From JAJEEA01 sp965243615 (lineage in GTDB: Bacteria; Acidobacteriota; Vicinamibacteria; Vicinamibacterales; UBA8438), in contig CBDEVO010000003.1 of NCBI GenBank assembly GCA_965243615.1, forward strand, positions 496,001 to 560,000: 64,000 nt of DNA, read 5' to 3'. A program made the position numbers and the translations under genes. A model generated the notes under the pieces. That model was not told where the DNA came from, ran no database searches, and worked only from the letters and a program-made list of their open reading frames with translations. This document shows, one piece after another, positions 25,701 to 33,137 of this stretch (within the stretch, counting starts at the first letter, position 1; every line of letters starts with the position of its first letter).

Positions 25701-26339
25701 GTCCGTGCGGATGAAGCCGTCCTGGTTGTTGACGCCGTCGAGCGTGTAGTTGTTGTACGTCCCTCTCGTGCCGTTGATCGAGGCGGTGCGCGCGCCTCCC
25801 GGGCCGGTCACCCCCGCCTGCGTGAGGGCGAGCTGAACGACGCCGCGGCCGTTCAGCGGAAGCTCGCTGACCTGCTCGCGGCTGAGGTTGGTGTTGACTT
25901 CCGCGTTGACCGCGTTCAGCAGCGACTGCGCCTCGGCCGCCGAGACGAGCACCGTCTCGGTCACCCCCCCGACCGCGACGACGACGTCGATGAACGTGGG
26001 CGCGCTCAGGACGACCCGGACATCCTCGATGACGGTGGTGCTGAAGCCCGGCACCGCGGCCTCGACCCGGTACGTCCCCGCCGGAACCTGCGGGAACAGG
26101 TAGAGGCCGGTGTCGTTGGTGAAGGCCTCCCGCGCCACGTTCGTGTCGACCTCGGTCATCGTCACCGCCGCGCCGGGGATGACGCCGCCGGCTTCGTCCT
26201 GCACGGTCCCCTCGACGCGGGACGTCAGGGTCTGTGCGGCGGCCGGGGTCGCGGTCGTCAGGAGAAGTCCCGTCACCACCGCGATCGTCGTCCCGCCGCC
26301 GGCTGCAGACGTGAAGAGCCGGATGATCCTCCGTTGCAT
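22725..26339 (-). CDS. TonB-dependent receptor with carboxypeptidase-regulatory-like domain (Oar/SusC-like)
   Basis: A 1204-residue outer-membrane protein. A signal peptide (about 1-38, ending ATPAAAQ) is followed by a carboxypeptidase-regulatory-like beta-sandwich (about 42-120, with VEGTVQDEAGGVIPGAAVTMTE and VPAGTYRVEAAVPGF). Then come a plug domain (SELPLNGRGVVQLALTQAGV, YTLDGVNNQDGF, SGSNTFNSEVFFYHRNEALNANDY) and a long barrel ending VGMRLSF. This is the Oar-type TonB receptor class abundant in Acidobacteriota; ligands are generally unknown, with glycans or peptides suspected. The ATG at 26339 has GAGGAAAATGCA upstream and starts the signal peptide. It stands alone, with a hairpin after its stop. 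Confidence 0.93.
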   Translation of the reverse strand: MQRRIIRLFTSAAGGGTTIAVVTGLLLTTATPAAAQTLTSRVEGTVQDEAGGVIPGAAVTMTEVDTNVAREAFTNDTGLYLFPQVPAGTYRVEAAVPGFSTTVIEDVRVVLSAPTFIDVVVAVGGVTETVLVSAAEAQSLLNAVNAEVNTNLSREQVSELPLNGRGVVQLALTQAGVTGPGGARTASINGTRGTYNNYTLDGVNNQDGFIRTDSLFGIIPVKESFIDEINITTANSDVDAGLGASQTQFVTRSGSNTFNSEVFFYHRNEALNANDYFNKAAGLEKERTRVHEFGVNVGGPLVRDKFFFFVNYEEEREPSTASVVRRVLTDPARGGDFSYVRQDDGQVATLNLHRLTGIGPDPAVRALVDMTPAPNDASVGDGRNTAGFRFNASDETTSDWLVFRGDYVIDPNHSATGTFHQFRLETPNSVFNGIDSVYPGLPGAGQGSNRKLGSFTLSSTLGPSVVNEARIGFQTSSVRFFNNETFPGGYRLSFGGFDNPVQNFMDQGRDVLNLEAGNSLTWVKGAHTVRLGGGFRRTRVDAFNDAGLVPTYYLGFGAGNPDPLVPALFPGGISSDELDAAAALLATLGGVVDEAGQTFNVASTTSGFVDGATERRVLNQDFLHLYAGDTWRVAPRTSLTMGVRWELHGVPDETQGLALLPVGGAAAVLDPDAVVDFAGASHGRPFFNRDWNNFSPNVGLAHRLTDRMVVRGGYAVNYVLDNNMTTVFNTIGNNDGLAQTVSLPGLAGTVSGGGLVPVSEPEFQIPRTARDGILADPTAALFTFEPDLRTPYVQQWNVGWQFEALRDTAVEVRYVGNRGTDLVRAIDLNQVLLPDAFVEDFRRAQRNLAANGHPAIGEPLQVFPRIGLGGYLQSGAVHNWIRNGEIGQYIGGFLAPNRRFFFAGEGGEAFGATLPISYFYTNPNTFVGDVVGNYSFSEYNALQLEVRRAWRSGFTGQFNYTWGRAMTDFGGSQSNFRGRFDNARPELEIMRPDYDITHTINANWVWEMPVGEGRRWMNDRGLLSAIVGGWGLSGFLRIRSGEVINIVSGRGTINRGGSRALTNTVHLDGIGIDELQARTGVYRQPGGRVTLFDDSLLTAGGAGNPDIFRNPGLLEAGSLPMSPISGPWYATLDLGLRKNIALPAGSQMQIRVDAFNVLNRVNFSVPGVSSLGVGNRQDPNSTEFGLISSAFAARQIQVGMRLSF

Positions 26340-26609
26340 TGCATTTTCCTCGCGCCGTGGACTCAGCGGAATCACTGCGCTTGCCACGGGCCGGCCCCGG
26401 TACGACCCCTTATCGCTCGTGACCGGCCTGCGGGTTGGCAAACAGTGTGCGAGTGCTCATGCTAGCACGATTGCCGCGCGCGGAATCGGTCCGGCGACCC
26501 GGCCGGGCGGCCGCGGGAAGCCGCCGTCCGTCGCTCGGAGTCTGCACCGAAGAACCGCCGAGCGGCAGACGGCCTCACTCTTCGTCTCCATCCAGCATCT
26601 GGCCGGCGC

Positions 26610-26834
26610 TCACCGCAGACGCTGCGCGCCGGCGCGCACCCGCATCGCGGCGGCGAACTGCCGCAGCACCCAGGACTTGTCGGCGCCGGCCCGGTTCGCG
26701 GGCAGCTTCTCGACGCGCTCGACCGCCCGCAGATACCCGGGCGACAGCGGCCTGAACCCGGTGTCCGTAGCGTCGCGAGTCAGCGCGTCGAGGATCTCGC
26801 GGGCGGAATCTCGTGAACGAGTTCGGGCGTTCAT
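26610..26834 (-). CDS. Small basic helical protein coupled to the aspartyl protease-like gene
   Basis: A 74-residue, Arg-rich protein. It begins NARTRSRDSAREILDALTRDA and contains GYLRAVERVEKLPA and SWVLRQFAAAMRVRAGAQRLR, two amphipathic helices. The ATG overlaps the upstream stop (ATGA at 26831-26834), so it is translated with the retropepsin-like protein. I do not recognise a family. The pairing of a small helical protein with a retropepsin-fold protein looks like a fixed two-gene unit, and could be a partner or regulator. Convergence with no neighbour and the quiet 26340-26609 gap give no further clue. Confidence 0.6.
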   Translation of the reverse strand: MNARTRSRDSAREILDALTRDATDTGFRPLSPGYLRAVERVEKLPANRAGADKSWVLRQFAAAMRVRAGAQRLR

Positions 26835-27220
26835 TTCATGTCGATGTACTTCACCGGGACCAGGCGATGCCCGAGCATGTCCACCGCCGCCTGGGCCTGC
26901 TCCAGAATGACGTAGCCCAGGAGCGGTTCGTACTCCGAGTTCTCCTCCGGTTTCATGTCCACGAAGATCACCTCGTTCGAGACCGGACGGAACCCCTCGA
27001 TCTTCACCTCGACCGGCCAGCACGCCTCTCCCCGCACGACCTCGCGGTTGGCCATCTGGAGCTCGACGGCCTCGGAGCGCTTGAACCGGCCGAGCCTCTC
27101 CTTCCACGCCGCGGGCAGGATCAGCGCCCCTGCGCCGGTATCGACGAACATCCCGCATTCGATGGACTTGTCCTCGTCGAACAGGTTGGTGACCCTGGTC
27201 TGTACGACGATGCGCCCCAT
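26831..27220 (-). CDS. Retropepsin-like aspartic protease family protein
   Basis: A 129-residue single-domain aspartyl-protease fold. The active-site motif is FVDTGAGALILP (25-36) with D27. The later LLGYVILEQAQAAVDMLGHRLVPV segment carries the conserved G-hydrophobic-hydrophobic-L turn. Retropepsin-type enzymes work as homodimers, consistent with the size. Family members in bacteria are often clan AA aspartic proteases of unknown substrate. I chose the ATG at 27220 because the fold begins with MGRIVVQTRVTNL; GGGAGAAGAACCC lies just upstream. The downstream 74-codon gene overlaps by four bases. It is cytoplasmic, as no signal peptide is visible. Confidence 0.78.
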   Translation of the reverse strand: MGRIVVQTRVTNLFDEDKSIECGMFVDTGAGALILPAAWKERLGRFKRSEAVELQMANREVVRGEACWPVEVKIEGFRPVSNEVIFVDMKPEENSEYEPLLGYVILEQAQAAVDMLGHRLVPVKYIDMK

Positions 27221-27599
27221 GGGTTCTTCTCCCGGTCTCCCGGCGTCGATCGATTTGGCTCGCCCGGGCGCCCGCGCACTGCTTCCGTCGAAGGTCCCGA
27301 CTCCTGGCGCACAGACCGGGCGGCAGACGGAATCGCGGTCTGCACAGGCCCGGGCCACGCCCCTCCGCTCCCCCGTCGCCGACCCGCACGAACCATCGTA
27401 CCATCGGGCGACGTTCGCGAGGCCGCCCGCGTCTCCGCGGCCCTGCCCCGCGCCTCGGCGGTCGTTCATGGCCCGCCGCCATCCCCCGGCGGGCGCCTGC
27501 CGGCGACCTCGCAAGTCGGTATAGACTTTCACTGGAAACGGACGGCACAACAGGCTCGACCTGCCCGCCGGCGGGACGAGATTCGTGAGGAGCATTGGC
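27221..27599. other. Intergenic region before the duplicated propeller genes
   Basis: A 379-base gap between divergent units. I find no supportable gene. It contains short segments (27317-27333, CGGCAGACGG) resembling pieces also present near 14953 and 26552, and GAGGAG directly before the start at 27600. A TATAGACT at about 27520 could be a -10 box, but I see no convincing -35. Confidence 0.3.
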
Positions 27600-28982
27600 A
27601 TGAGACTGCACGACGTCGACCACCTGGCCCGCCGCACCCTTCGCGCGCTCGCATTCGCGGCGCTCGCCCTGCTGGTGGCCGCCCCCGGCTTCGCCAACGA
27701 CTGGCCGCAGTGGCGCGGCGAGGACCGGCGTGGGGAGTGGACCGAGACCGGCATCGTCGAGGCGCTGCCCGACGAGCTGAAGGTGGCGTGGCGGGTGCCG
27801 ATCAACTCGGGCTACTCGGGCGCCGCAGTGGCCGACGGGCGCGTCTTCATCACCGACTGGAGCGAGGATCCCGAGTCACGGACGATGGACGGCACCGAGC
27901 GGGCCATCGCGATCGACGAGGAGACCGGCGAGGTGCTGTGGGTGCAGGAATGGCCCACAACCTACCGCATGCTGATGTTCTCGTACGCCATCGGCCCGCG
28001 CGCGACCCCGACCGTCGACGGCGACCGCGTGTACGTGGTCGGCGCCGCCGGCGACCTCTACTGCCTCGACGTCGAGACCGGCGAGGTCCTGTGGGAGAAG
28101 CACTACATCGCCGACTACGACAGCTTCATCCCCACCTGGGGGGTGACCAGCGCGCCCATCGTCGACGGCGACCGGCTCATCACGGTGGTCGGCGGCGAGC
28201 CCGGCGGCCTCGTCATGGCGTGGGACAAGCGCACCGGCGAGGAGATCTGGCGCGCCCTCGACGTCGTCGGCGAGATGGGTTACGGCCAGCCCATCATCAT
28301 CGAGGCCGGCGGGGCGCGGCAGCTCATCGTCTGGCACGCGGCGGCCCTGGTGTCGCTGAACCCCGAGACCGGCGAGGTCTACTGGGACGAGGAATGGGAG
28401 GCGGGGGCCGGCATGTCCGTCGCCACCCCCGTCCGCAGCGACAACTACCTGGTGGTGTCGCAGTTCTACCGCGGCTCGATGATGATGCAGCTCAGCCAGG
28501 ACCGCCCCGACGCGACCCTGATGTGGCGCGGCCAGAGCCGGAGCGAGATGCCCGGAGAGACCGACGGGCTGCACGCGATGATCACGACGCCGCTCATCGA
28601 GGGCGACTACCTCTACGGAGTCGGCAGCTACGGCGAGCTGCGGGGGCTCGACGCCCGCACCGGCGAGCGGCTCTGGATGAGCGACGAGATGACCGCGCAG
28701 GCGCGCTGGGGCACCGCGTTCATGGTGAAGCACGGCGACCGCTACTTCGTCGTCAACGACGCCGGATTCCTCATCCTCGCCCAGTTCACGCCCGAGGGCT
28801 ACGTCGAGCATGGCCGCATCAAGCTCATCGAGGCCACCGGCGACGCCGCGTTCGGCCCCTCCCGGCGATTCGCCCGGCAGGTGAACTGGTCGCACCCGGC
28901 CTACGCCAACGGCCACATCGTGCAGCGGAACGACAACGAGATCATCCGCGTGTCGCTACGCGCGGCCGACTACCAGGACTAG
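27600..28982 (+). CDS. Secreted PQQ-like beta-propeller protein, copy 1
   Basis: A 460-residue periplasmic propeller. A signal peptide (about 1-33, ending AAPGFAND) is followed by DWPQWRGEDRRGEWTETG, the usual opening of outer-membrane/periplasmic PQQ-like propellers (WPQWRG). Blade motifs with paired A-x-D-x-x-T-G-E-x-x-W appear repeatedly: IDEETGEVLWVQEW, LDVETGEVLWEKHY, WDKRTGEEIWRAL, LNPETGEVYWDEEW, LDARTGERLWMSD. No haem site or transmembrane helix is visible. It resembles PQQ-binding-like proteins rather than a proven dehydrogenase, so catalysis is doubtful. A near-identical gene follows at 29021. GAGGAGCATTGGC precedes the ATG. Confidence 0.88.
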   Translation: MRLHDVDHLARRTLRALAFAALALLVAAPGFANDWPQWRGEDRRGEWTETGIVEALPDELKVAWRVPINSGYSGAAVADGRVFITDWSEDPESRTMDGTERAIAIDEETGEVLWVQEWPTTYRMLMFSYAIGPRATPTVDGDRVYVVGAAGDLYCLDVETGEVLWEKHYIADYDSFIPTWGVTSAPIVDGDRLITVVGGEPGGLVMAWDKRTGEEIWRALDVVGEMGYGQPIIIEAGGARQLIVWHAAALVSLNPETGEVYWDEEWEAGAGMSVATPVRSDNYLVVSQFYRGSMMMQLSQDRPDATLMWRGQSRSEMPGETDGLHAMITTPLIEGDYLYGVGSYGELRGLDARTGERLWMSDEMTAQARWGTAFMVKHGDRYFVVNDAGFLILAQFTPEGYVEHGRIKLIEATGDAAFGPSRRFARQVNWSHPAYANGHIVQRNDNEIIRVSLRAADYQD

Positions 28983-29020
28983 CGGCAACCGGGCGGGACG
29001 AGATTCGTGAGGAGCATGGC

Positions 29021-30400
29021 ATGAGACTGCACGACGTCGACCATCCGGCCCGCCGCACCCTGCGCGCGCTCGCATTCGCGGCACTCGCCCTGCTCGTGGC
29101 CGCCCCCGGCTTCGCCAACGACTGGCCGCAGTGGCGCGGCGAGGACCGGCGCGGGGAGTGGACCGAGACCGGCATCGTCGAGGCGCTGCCCGACGAGCTG
29201 AAGGTCGCGTGGAGGGTGCTCGTCAACTCGGGCTACTCCGGCCCCGCGGTGGCCGACGGGCGCGTCTTCATCACCGACTGGAGCGAGGACCCCGAGTCGC
29301 GGACGATGGACGGCACCGAGCGCGCCCTGGCCCTCGACGAGGAGACCGGCGAAGTGCTGTGGGTCCGGGAGTGGCCCACCACCTACCGCATGCTGATGGT
29401 CTCCTACGCCATCGGCCCGCGCGCCACCCCGACCGTCGACGGCGACCGCGTGTACGTCGTGGGCGCCGCCGGCGACCTCTACTGCCTCGACGTCGAGACC
29501 GGCGACGTCCTGTGGGAGAAGCACTACATCGCCGACTACGACAGCTTCATCCCCACCTGGGGGGTGGCCAGCTCGCCCATCGTCGACGGCGACCGGCTCA
29601 TCACGGTGGTGGGCGGCGAGCCCGGCGGCCTCGTGATGGCGTGGGACAAGCGCACCGGCGAGGAGATCTGGCGGGCCCTCGACGTCGTCGGCGAGATGGG
29701 TTACGGCCAGCCCATCATCATCGAGGCCGGCGGGGCGCGGCAGCTCATCGTCTGGCATGCGGCGGCCCTCGTTTCGCTGGACCCCGAGACCGGCGAGGTC
29801 TACTGGAACGAGGAGTGGGAGGCGGCGGCCGGCGTATCCGTCGCCACCCCCGTCCGCAGCGGCAACTACCTGCTCGTGTCGCAGTTCTACCGCGGCTCGC
29901 TGATGATGCAGCTCAACCAGGACCGCCCCGACGCAACCATGATGTGGCGCGGCCGGAGCCGGAGCGAGCTGCCGGGAGAGACCGACGGGCTGCACGCGAT
30001 GATCACGACGCCGCTCATCGAGGGCGACTACCTCTACGGCGTCGGCAGCTACGGCGAGCTGCGGGGGCTCGACGCCCGCACCGGCGAGCGGCTGTGGATG
30101 AGCGGCGAGATGACCGCGCAGGCCCGCTGGGGCACCGCGTTCATGGTGAAGCACGGCGACCGCTACTTCGTGGTGAACGACGACGGCTTCCTCATCCTCG
30201 CCCGGTTCACGCCGGAGGGATACGTCGAGCACGGCCGCATCAAGCTCATCGAGGCCACCGGCGACGCCGCGTTCGGCCCCGCCCGGCGATTCGCCCGGCG
30301 GGTGAACTGGTCGCACCCGGCCTACGCCAACGGCCACATCGTGCACCGGAACGACAACGAGATCATCCGCGTGTCGCTACGCGCGGCCGACTACCAGTGA
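29021..30400 (+). CDS. Secreted PQQ-like beta-propeller protein, copy 2
   Basis: A 459-residue tandem paralogue of the preceding gene. I count roughly 28 substitutions over the alignable length, about 94 percent identity. Changes cluster in surface loops, for example RVPINSG to RVLVNSG and MSDEMT to MSGEMT, while blade tryptophans and the WPQWRG opening are unchanged. Both copies keep intact frames and the same ribosome-binding site (GAGGAGCATGGC), so both are probably functional. The 38-base spacing suggests cotranscription. Two close propellers may form a heteromer or have split a substrate range; this is inference. Confidence 0.88.
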   Translation: MRLHDVDHPARRTLRALAFAALALLVAAPGFANDWPQWRGEDRRGEWTETGIVEALPDELKVAWRVLVNSGYSGPAVADGRVFITDWSEDPESRTMDGTERALALDEETGEVLWVREWPTTYRMLMVSYAIGPRATPTVDGDRVYVVGAAGDLYCLDVETGDVLWEKHYIADYDSFIPTWGVASSPIVDGDRLITVVGGEPGGLVMAWDKRTGEEIWRALDVVGEMGYGQPIIIEAGGARQLIVWHAAALVSLDPETGEVYWNEEWEAAAGVSVATPVRSGNYLLVSQFYRGSLMMQLNQDRPDATMMWRGRSRSELPGETDGLHAMITTPLIEGDYLYGVGSYGELRGLDARTGERLWMSGEMTAQARWGTAFMVKHGDRYFVVNDDGFLILARFTPEGYVEHGRIKLIEATGDAAFGPARRFARRVNWSHPAYANGHIVHRNDNEIIRVSLRAADYQ

Positions 30401-30497
30401 TCCTGGCTCGGTGCCGGACGGCCGGCAGCGATCCACCCGCGACGGATACCATCGTGGCGCAAGCACTACCTCGGGTCGTACGCACTATCGCAGGCCA

Positions 30498-30580
30498 GGA
30501 GTCTGCGCCGTAGAACGGCGCGGACTCCTGCAGGGTTGGTTGGGCGCCCAGCGGAGCCGCAGGCGACGGTGGGCGGGCTA
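30498..30580 (+). repeat. REP-like hairpin repeat, third copy
   Basis: It matches copy A at 3791-3874 in inverted orientation over about 83 bases, with a handful of differences. The hairpin at 30498-30528 is the best paired of the three: GGAGTC, then GCGCCGT paired with ACGGCGC, then GACTCC, around AGA. It ends about 20 bases before the start of the SRPBCC gene. Having the repeat at the same place relative to two unrelated genes suggests a mobile or regulatory element rather than coding sequence. Confidence 0.75.
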
Positions 30581-30601
30581 GAGACGGAGACGAGAGACAC
30601 C

Positions 30602-31039
30602 GTGGCGAACGTGACCGTAACCCGGCGGATCGATGCGCCCGCCGACGCCGTGTTCCGCACCGTAGCGCACGTCGAGCAGTTCTCTCAGGCGGTGCCGCAC
30701 ATCCTGCGCGTCGAGTTCCTGACGGAGGTGAAATCGGGCGTCGGCACGCGTTTCCGCGAGACCCGCATGATGATGGGACGCGAGGCGTCGACCGAACTCG
30801 AGGTCACCGAGTACGTCGAGAACGAGCGGGTGCGCATCGTCTCCGAAGCGGGCGGGGCGCTCTGGGACACGGTCTTCACGGTCGCGCCCGACGGAGAGGG
30901 GACCGAGCTCAAGATGGTGATGGACGCCACACCCCGGACCATGGGCGCCCGGACGACACTGCCGCTCGTCATCGGCGTGGTCCGGAAGGCGGTCGAGCAG
31001 GACATGGACTCGGTAAAGGCGTTCTGCGAGCGGCCGTAG
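30602..31039 (+). CDS. SRPBCC (START-like) domain protein
   Basis: A 145-residue SRPBCC/polyketide-cyclase-type protein with a helix-grip fold that binds small hydrophobic ligands. It opens VANVTVTRRIDAPADAVFRTVAHVEQF, the typical first strand and helix. It continues VEFLTEVKSGVGTRFRETRM and VAPDGEGTELKMVMDATPR and ends with the long C-terminal helix. The start is GTG at 30602. A longer frame beginning TTG at 30536 lies inside the REP-like repeat and was rejected. GAGACGAGAGACACC gives only a weak ribosome-binding site. It stands alone between the propeller pair and the PQQ dehydrogenase. Confidence 0.8.
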   Translation: MANVTVTRRIDAPADAVFRTVAHVEQFSQAVPHILRVEFLTEVKSGVGTRFRETRMMMGREASTELEVTEYVENERVRIVSEAGGALWDTVFTVAPDGEGTELKMVMDATPRTMGARTTLPLVIGVVRKAVEQDMDSVKAFCERP

Positions 31040-31181
31040 AGCCTCCGGCCGTAGCGGCGCCCCACCTGAAGCGGTGCTCTACAGGCCGGCGGGCGACGCA
31101 CCCCGGGATGCAACGGTCCCAGGGGCTTCGCGATCGACGATGCCGGCCGCTCCGGTCGGCAAGAATGTCGGGGAGGTCGAG

Positions 31182-32969
31182 ATGCTCGCTTCACGCTCGG
31201 GATACGCCACACGCGCCCTGTCACTCACCACGCTCCTGCTGGCGTCCGCCGGCGGCCTGGCGCACGGTCAGGAAACGGAGATCTCCCCCGTCACCGACGC
31301 CATCCTGCAGGACCCGCCCGCCGACGACTGGCTGATGTGGCGGCGCACCCTCGACGGCTGGGGCTACAGCCCCCTCGACCAGATCGACCGCGGCAACGTC
31401 GGCGACCTGCGCATGGTGTGGTCGCGCGGCCTCGGCCCCGGGCTGCAGCAGGGCACCCCGCTGGTGCACGACGGCGTGATGTACATGCCGAACCCGCGCG
31501 ACGTCATCCAGGCCATCGACGGCGCCAGCGGCGACCTCCTCTGGGAGTACCGGCGGGACCTGCCCGACGACCTCCGGGACTACATGCTCGGGGCCCTGAC
31601 CGACCTCAACCGGAACCTCGCCATCTACGGCACGCACATCATCGACACGAGCGGCGACGACTACGTGTTCGCCCTCGACGCGGCGACCGGCGAGCTCGCC
31701 TGGGAGACGGAGATCCTCGACTACCGGGTGAACCCCGCCAACCAGAGCTCGGGCCCGATCATCGCCGACGGCAAGATCGTGTCGGGCCGCGGCTGCACCC
31801 CGCGGGGCGGCCCCAACGCCTGCGTCATCGTCGCCCACGACGCCGTCACCGGCGAGGAGCTGTGGCGGCGTCGCACCATCCCCGCCCCCGGCGAGCCCGG
31901 CGACGAGACCTGGGGCGGGGTGCCGTTCGAGGAGCGCAAGCACGTCGGCGCGTGGATGGTGCCGAGCTACGACCCCGCGCTGAACCTCGTCTACATCGGC
32001 ACCTCGGTGACCTCGCCGGCCCCCAAGTTCCTGATCGGCGGCGCCGACCTGCAGCACCTCTACCACAACTCGACCCTCGCCCTCGACGCCGACACCGGCG
32101 AGATCGTCTGGTACTACCAGCACCTCAACGACAGTTGGGACCTCGACCACCCGTTCGAGCGCATCCTCGTCGACACCGCGGTCAGCCCCGACCCCGACGC
32201 GGTCGAGTGGATCAACCCGCGGCTCCAGCCCGGCGAGGTGCGCCGGGTCATGACCGGCATCCCCGGCAAGACCGGCATCGTCTACACCCTCGACCGCGCC
32301 ACCGGCGAGTTCCTGTGGGCGCGGCCCACGGTGGCCCAGAACGTGGTGGGCGGCATCGACGGCGCGACCGGCGCCGTGTCCGAGAACCAGGAGGTCGTGT
32401 TCCGCCGCGAGGGCCAGGAGGTCTTCGCGTGCCCCACCCTCACCGGCGGCAAGGACTGGGAGCCGGGCGCCTACAGCCCCCTCACCAACGCCATGTACTT
32501 CCCCCTGCGCAACGCCTGCGCCCGCATCATGGCCACCAACGACGGCTCGCTCTACGGGCTCGGCGTCCGCACCGAGATCGCCCCCGGCACCGACCAGGTC
32601 GGCACCGTCCAGGCGATCTCGGCCGAGACCGGCGAGCTGCTGTGGATCCACGAGCAGCGCGCCGCCACCAGCTCGCTCCTGGCCACCGGCGGCGGCCTCG
32701 TCTTCGGCGGCGACTACAACGGCCGCTTCCGCGCCCTCGACCACGAGACCGGCGAGGTCCTCTGGGAGATCAACATCGGCTCCCCGGTCACCGGCTTCCC
32801 CGTCACCTACGCCCACGACGGGCGCCAGTACGTCGCCGTCAGCACCGGCCGCTCGCTGACCTCGGGCGCCTTCAACCGCCTGACCCCCGAGCTGCGCCCC
32901 AGCAACGGCAACACGCTGTTCGTCTTCGCGCTGGCTGAATTGCCAACGAGCACTTCCCCGGAGCAGTAG
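31182..32969 (+). CDS. Secreted PQQ-dependent dehydrogenase-type quinoprotein
   Basis: A 595-residue periplasmic quinoprotein of the eight-bladed propeller type, predicted to oxidise an alcohol or aldehyde. A signal peptide (about 1-30, ending GGLAHGQ) precedes DWLMWRRTLDGWGYSPLDQI. The docking repeats GDLLWEYRRD, GELAWETEI, GEELWRRR, GEIVWYYQHLNDSWDLDHPF, GEFLWARP, GELLWIHEQ and GEVLWEINIG are clear. NDSWDLDHPFERILVD corresponds to the cofactor/metal region in family members. It is longer than the quinoprotein at 16341 and not in an operon with a cytochrome. GGGAGGTCGAG precedes the ATG at 31182. PQQ or an equivalent cofactor must come from elsewhere; no pqq genes are in the window. Confidence 0.88.
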   Translation: MLASRSGYATRALSLTTLLLASAGGLAHGQETEISPVTDAILQDPPADDWLMWRRTLDGWGYSPLDQIDRGNVGDLRMVWSRGLGPGLQQGTPLVHDGVMYMPNPRDVIQAIDGASGDLLWEYRRDLPDDLRDYMLGALTDLNRNLAIYGTHIIDTSGDDYVFALDAATGELAWETEILDYRVNPANQSSGPIIADGKIVSGRGCTPRGGPNACVIVAHDAVTGEELWRRRTIPAPGEPGDETWGGVPFEERKHVGAWMVPSYDPALNLVYIGTSVTSPAPKFLIGGADLQHLYHNSTLALDADTGEIVWYYQHLNDSWDLDHPFERILVDTAVSPDPDAVEWINPRLQPGEVRRVMTGIPGKTGIVYTLDRATGEFLWARPTVAQNVVGGIDGATGAVSENQEVVFRREGQEVFACPTLTGGKDWEPGAYSPLTNAMYFPLRNACARIMATNDGSLYGLGVRTEIAPGTDQVGTVQAISAETGELLWIHEQRAATSSLLATGGGLVFGGDYNGRFRALDHETGEVLWEINIGSPVTGFPVTYAHDGRQYVAVSTGRSLTSGAFNRLTPELRPSNGNTLFVFALAELPTSTSPEQ

Positions 32970-33137
32970 CAACGACCCTCGATTTCAAGGACGCCAGCCC
33001 TCGCGGCCAACGGGGCCGGCCGCAGCCAGGACGATGACGGCAGGGAAGCAGACGCTCACGCCGTTGGCCCGGCGACGACGCCGACGAGACCGCGACTCCT
33101 CCAGAGTGGGGCCGTCCCTGTTGTCCGGACGCTGAAC

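Larger units (their letters stand above)
27571..30400 (+). repeat. 1.4-kb tandem duplication containing one gene per copy
   Basis: The unit starts with GCGGGACGAGATTCGTGAGG at 27571 and again at 28993, a period of about 1422 bases. It covers the ribosome-binding site and the whole propeller gene. The second copy ends at 30400 and does not extend into a third. Synonymous and amino-acid differences are scattered, so the event is not recent. Confidence 0.9.

Noticed and set aside
22443..26465. Rightward open frame of 1340 codons
   Set aside because: It is the mirror frame of the 1204-residue TonB receptor on the other strand, and the residues form no recognisable family.
26813..29020. Continuation of the second propeller gene's frame upstream
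   Set aside because: It crosses the first propeller gene in another frame. The signal peptide and ribosome-binding site put the real start at 29021.
30536..30601. TTG-started longer SRPBCC protein
   Set aside because: The added residues come from the REP-like repeat, and the SRPBCC fold begins at the GTG at 30602.
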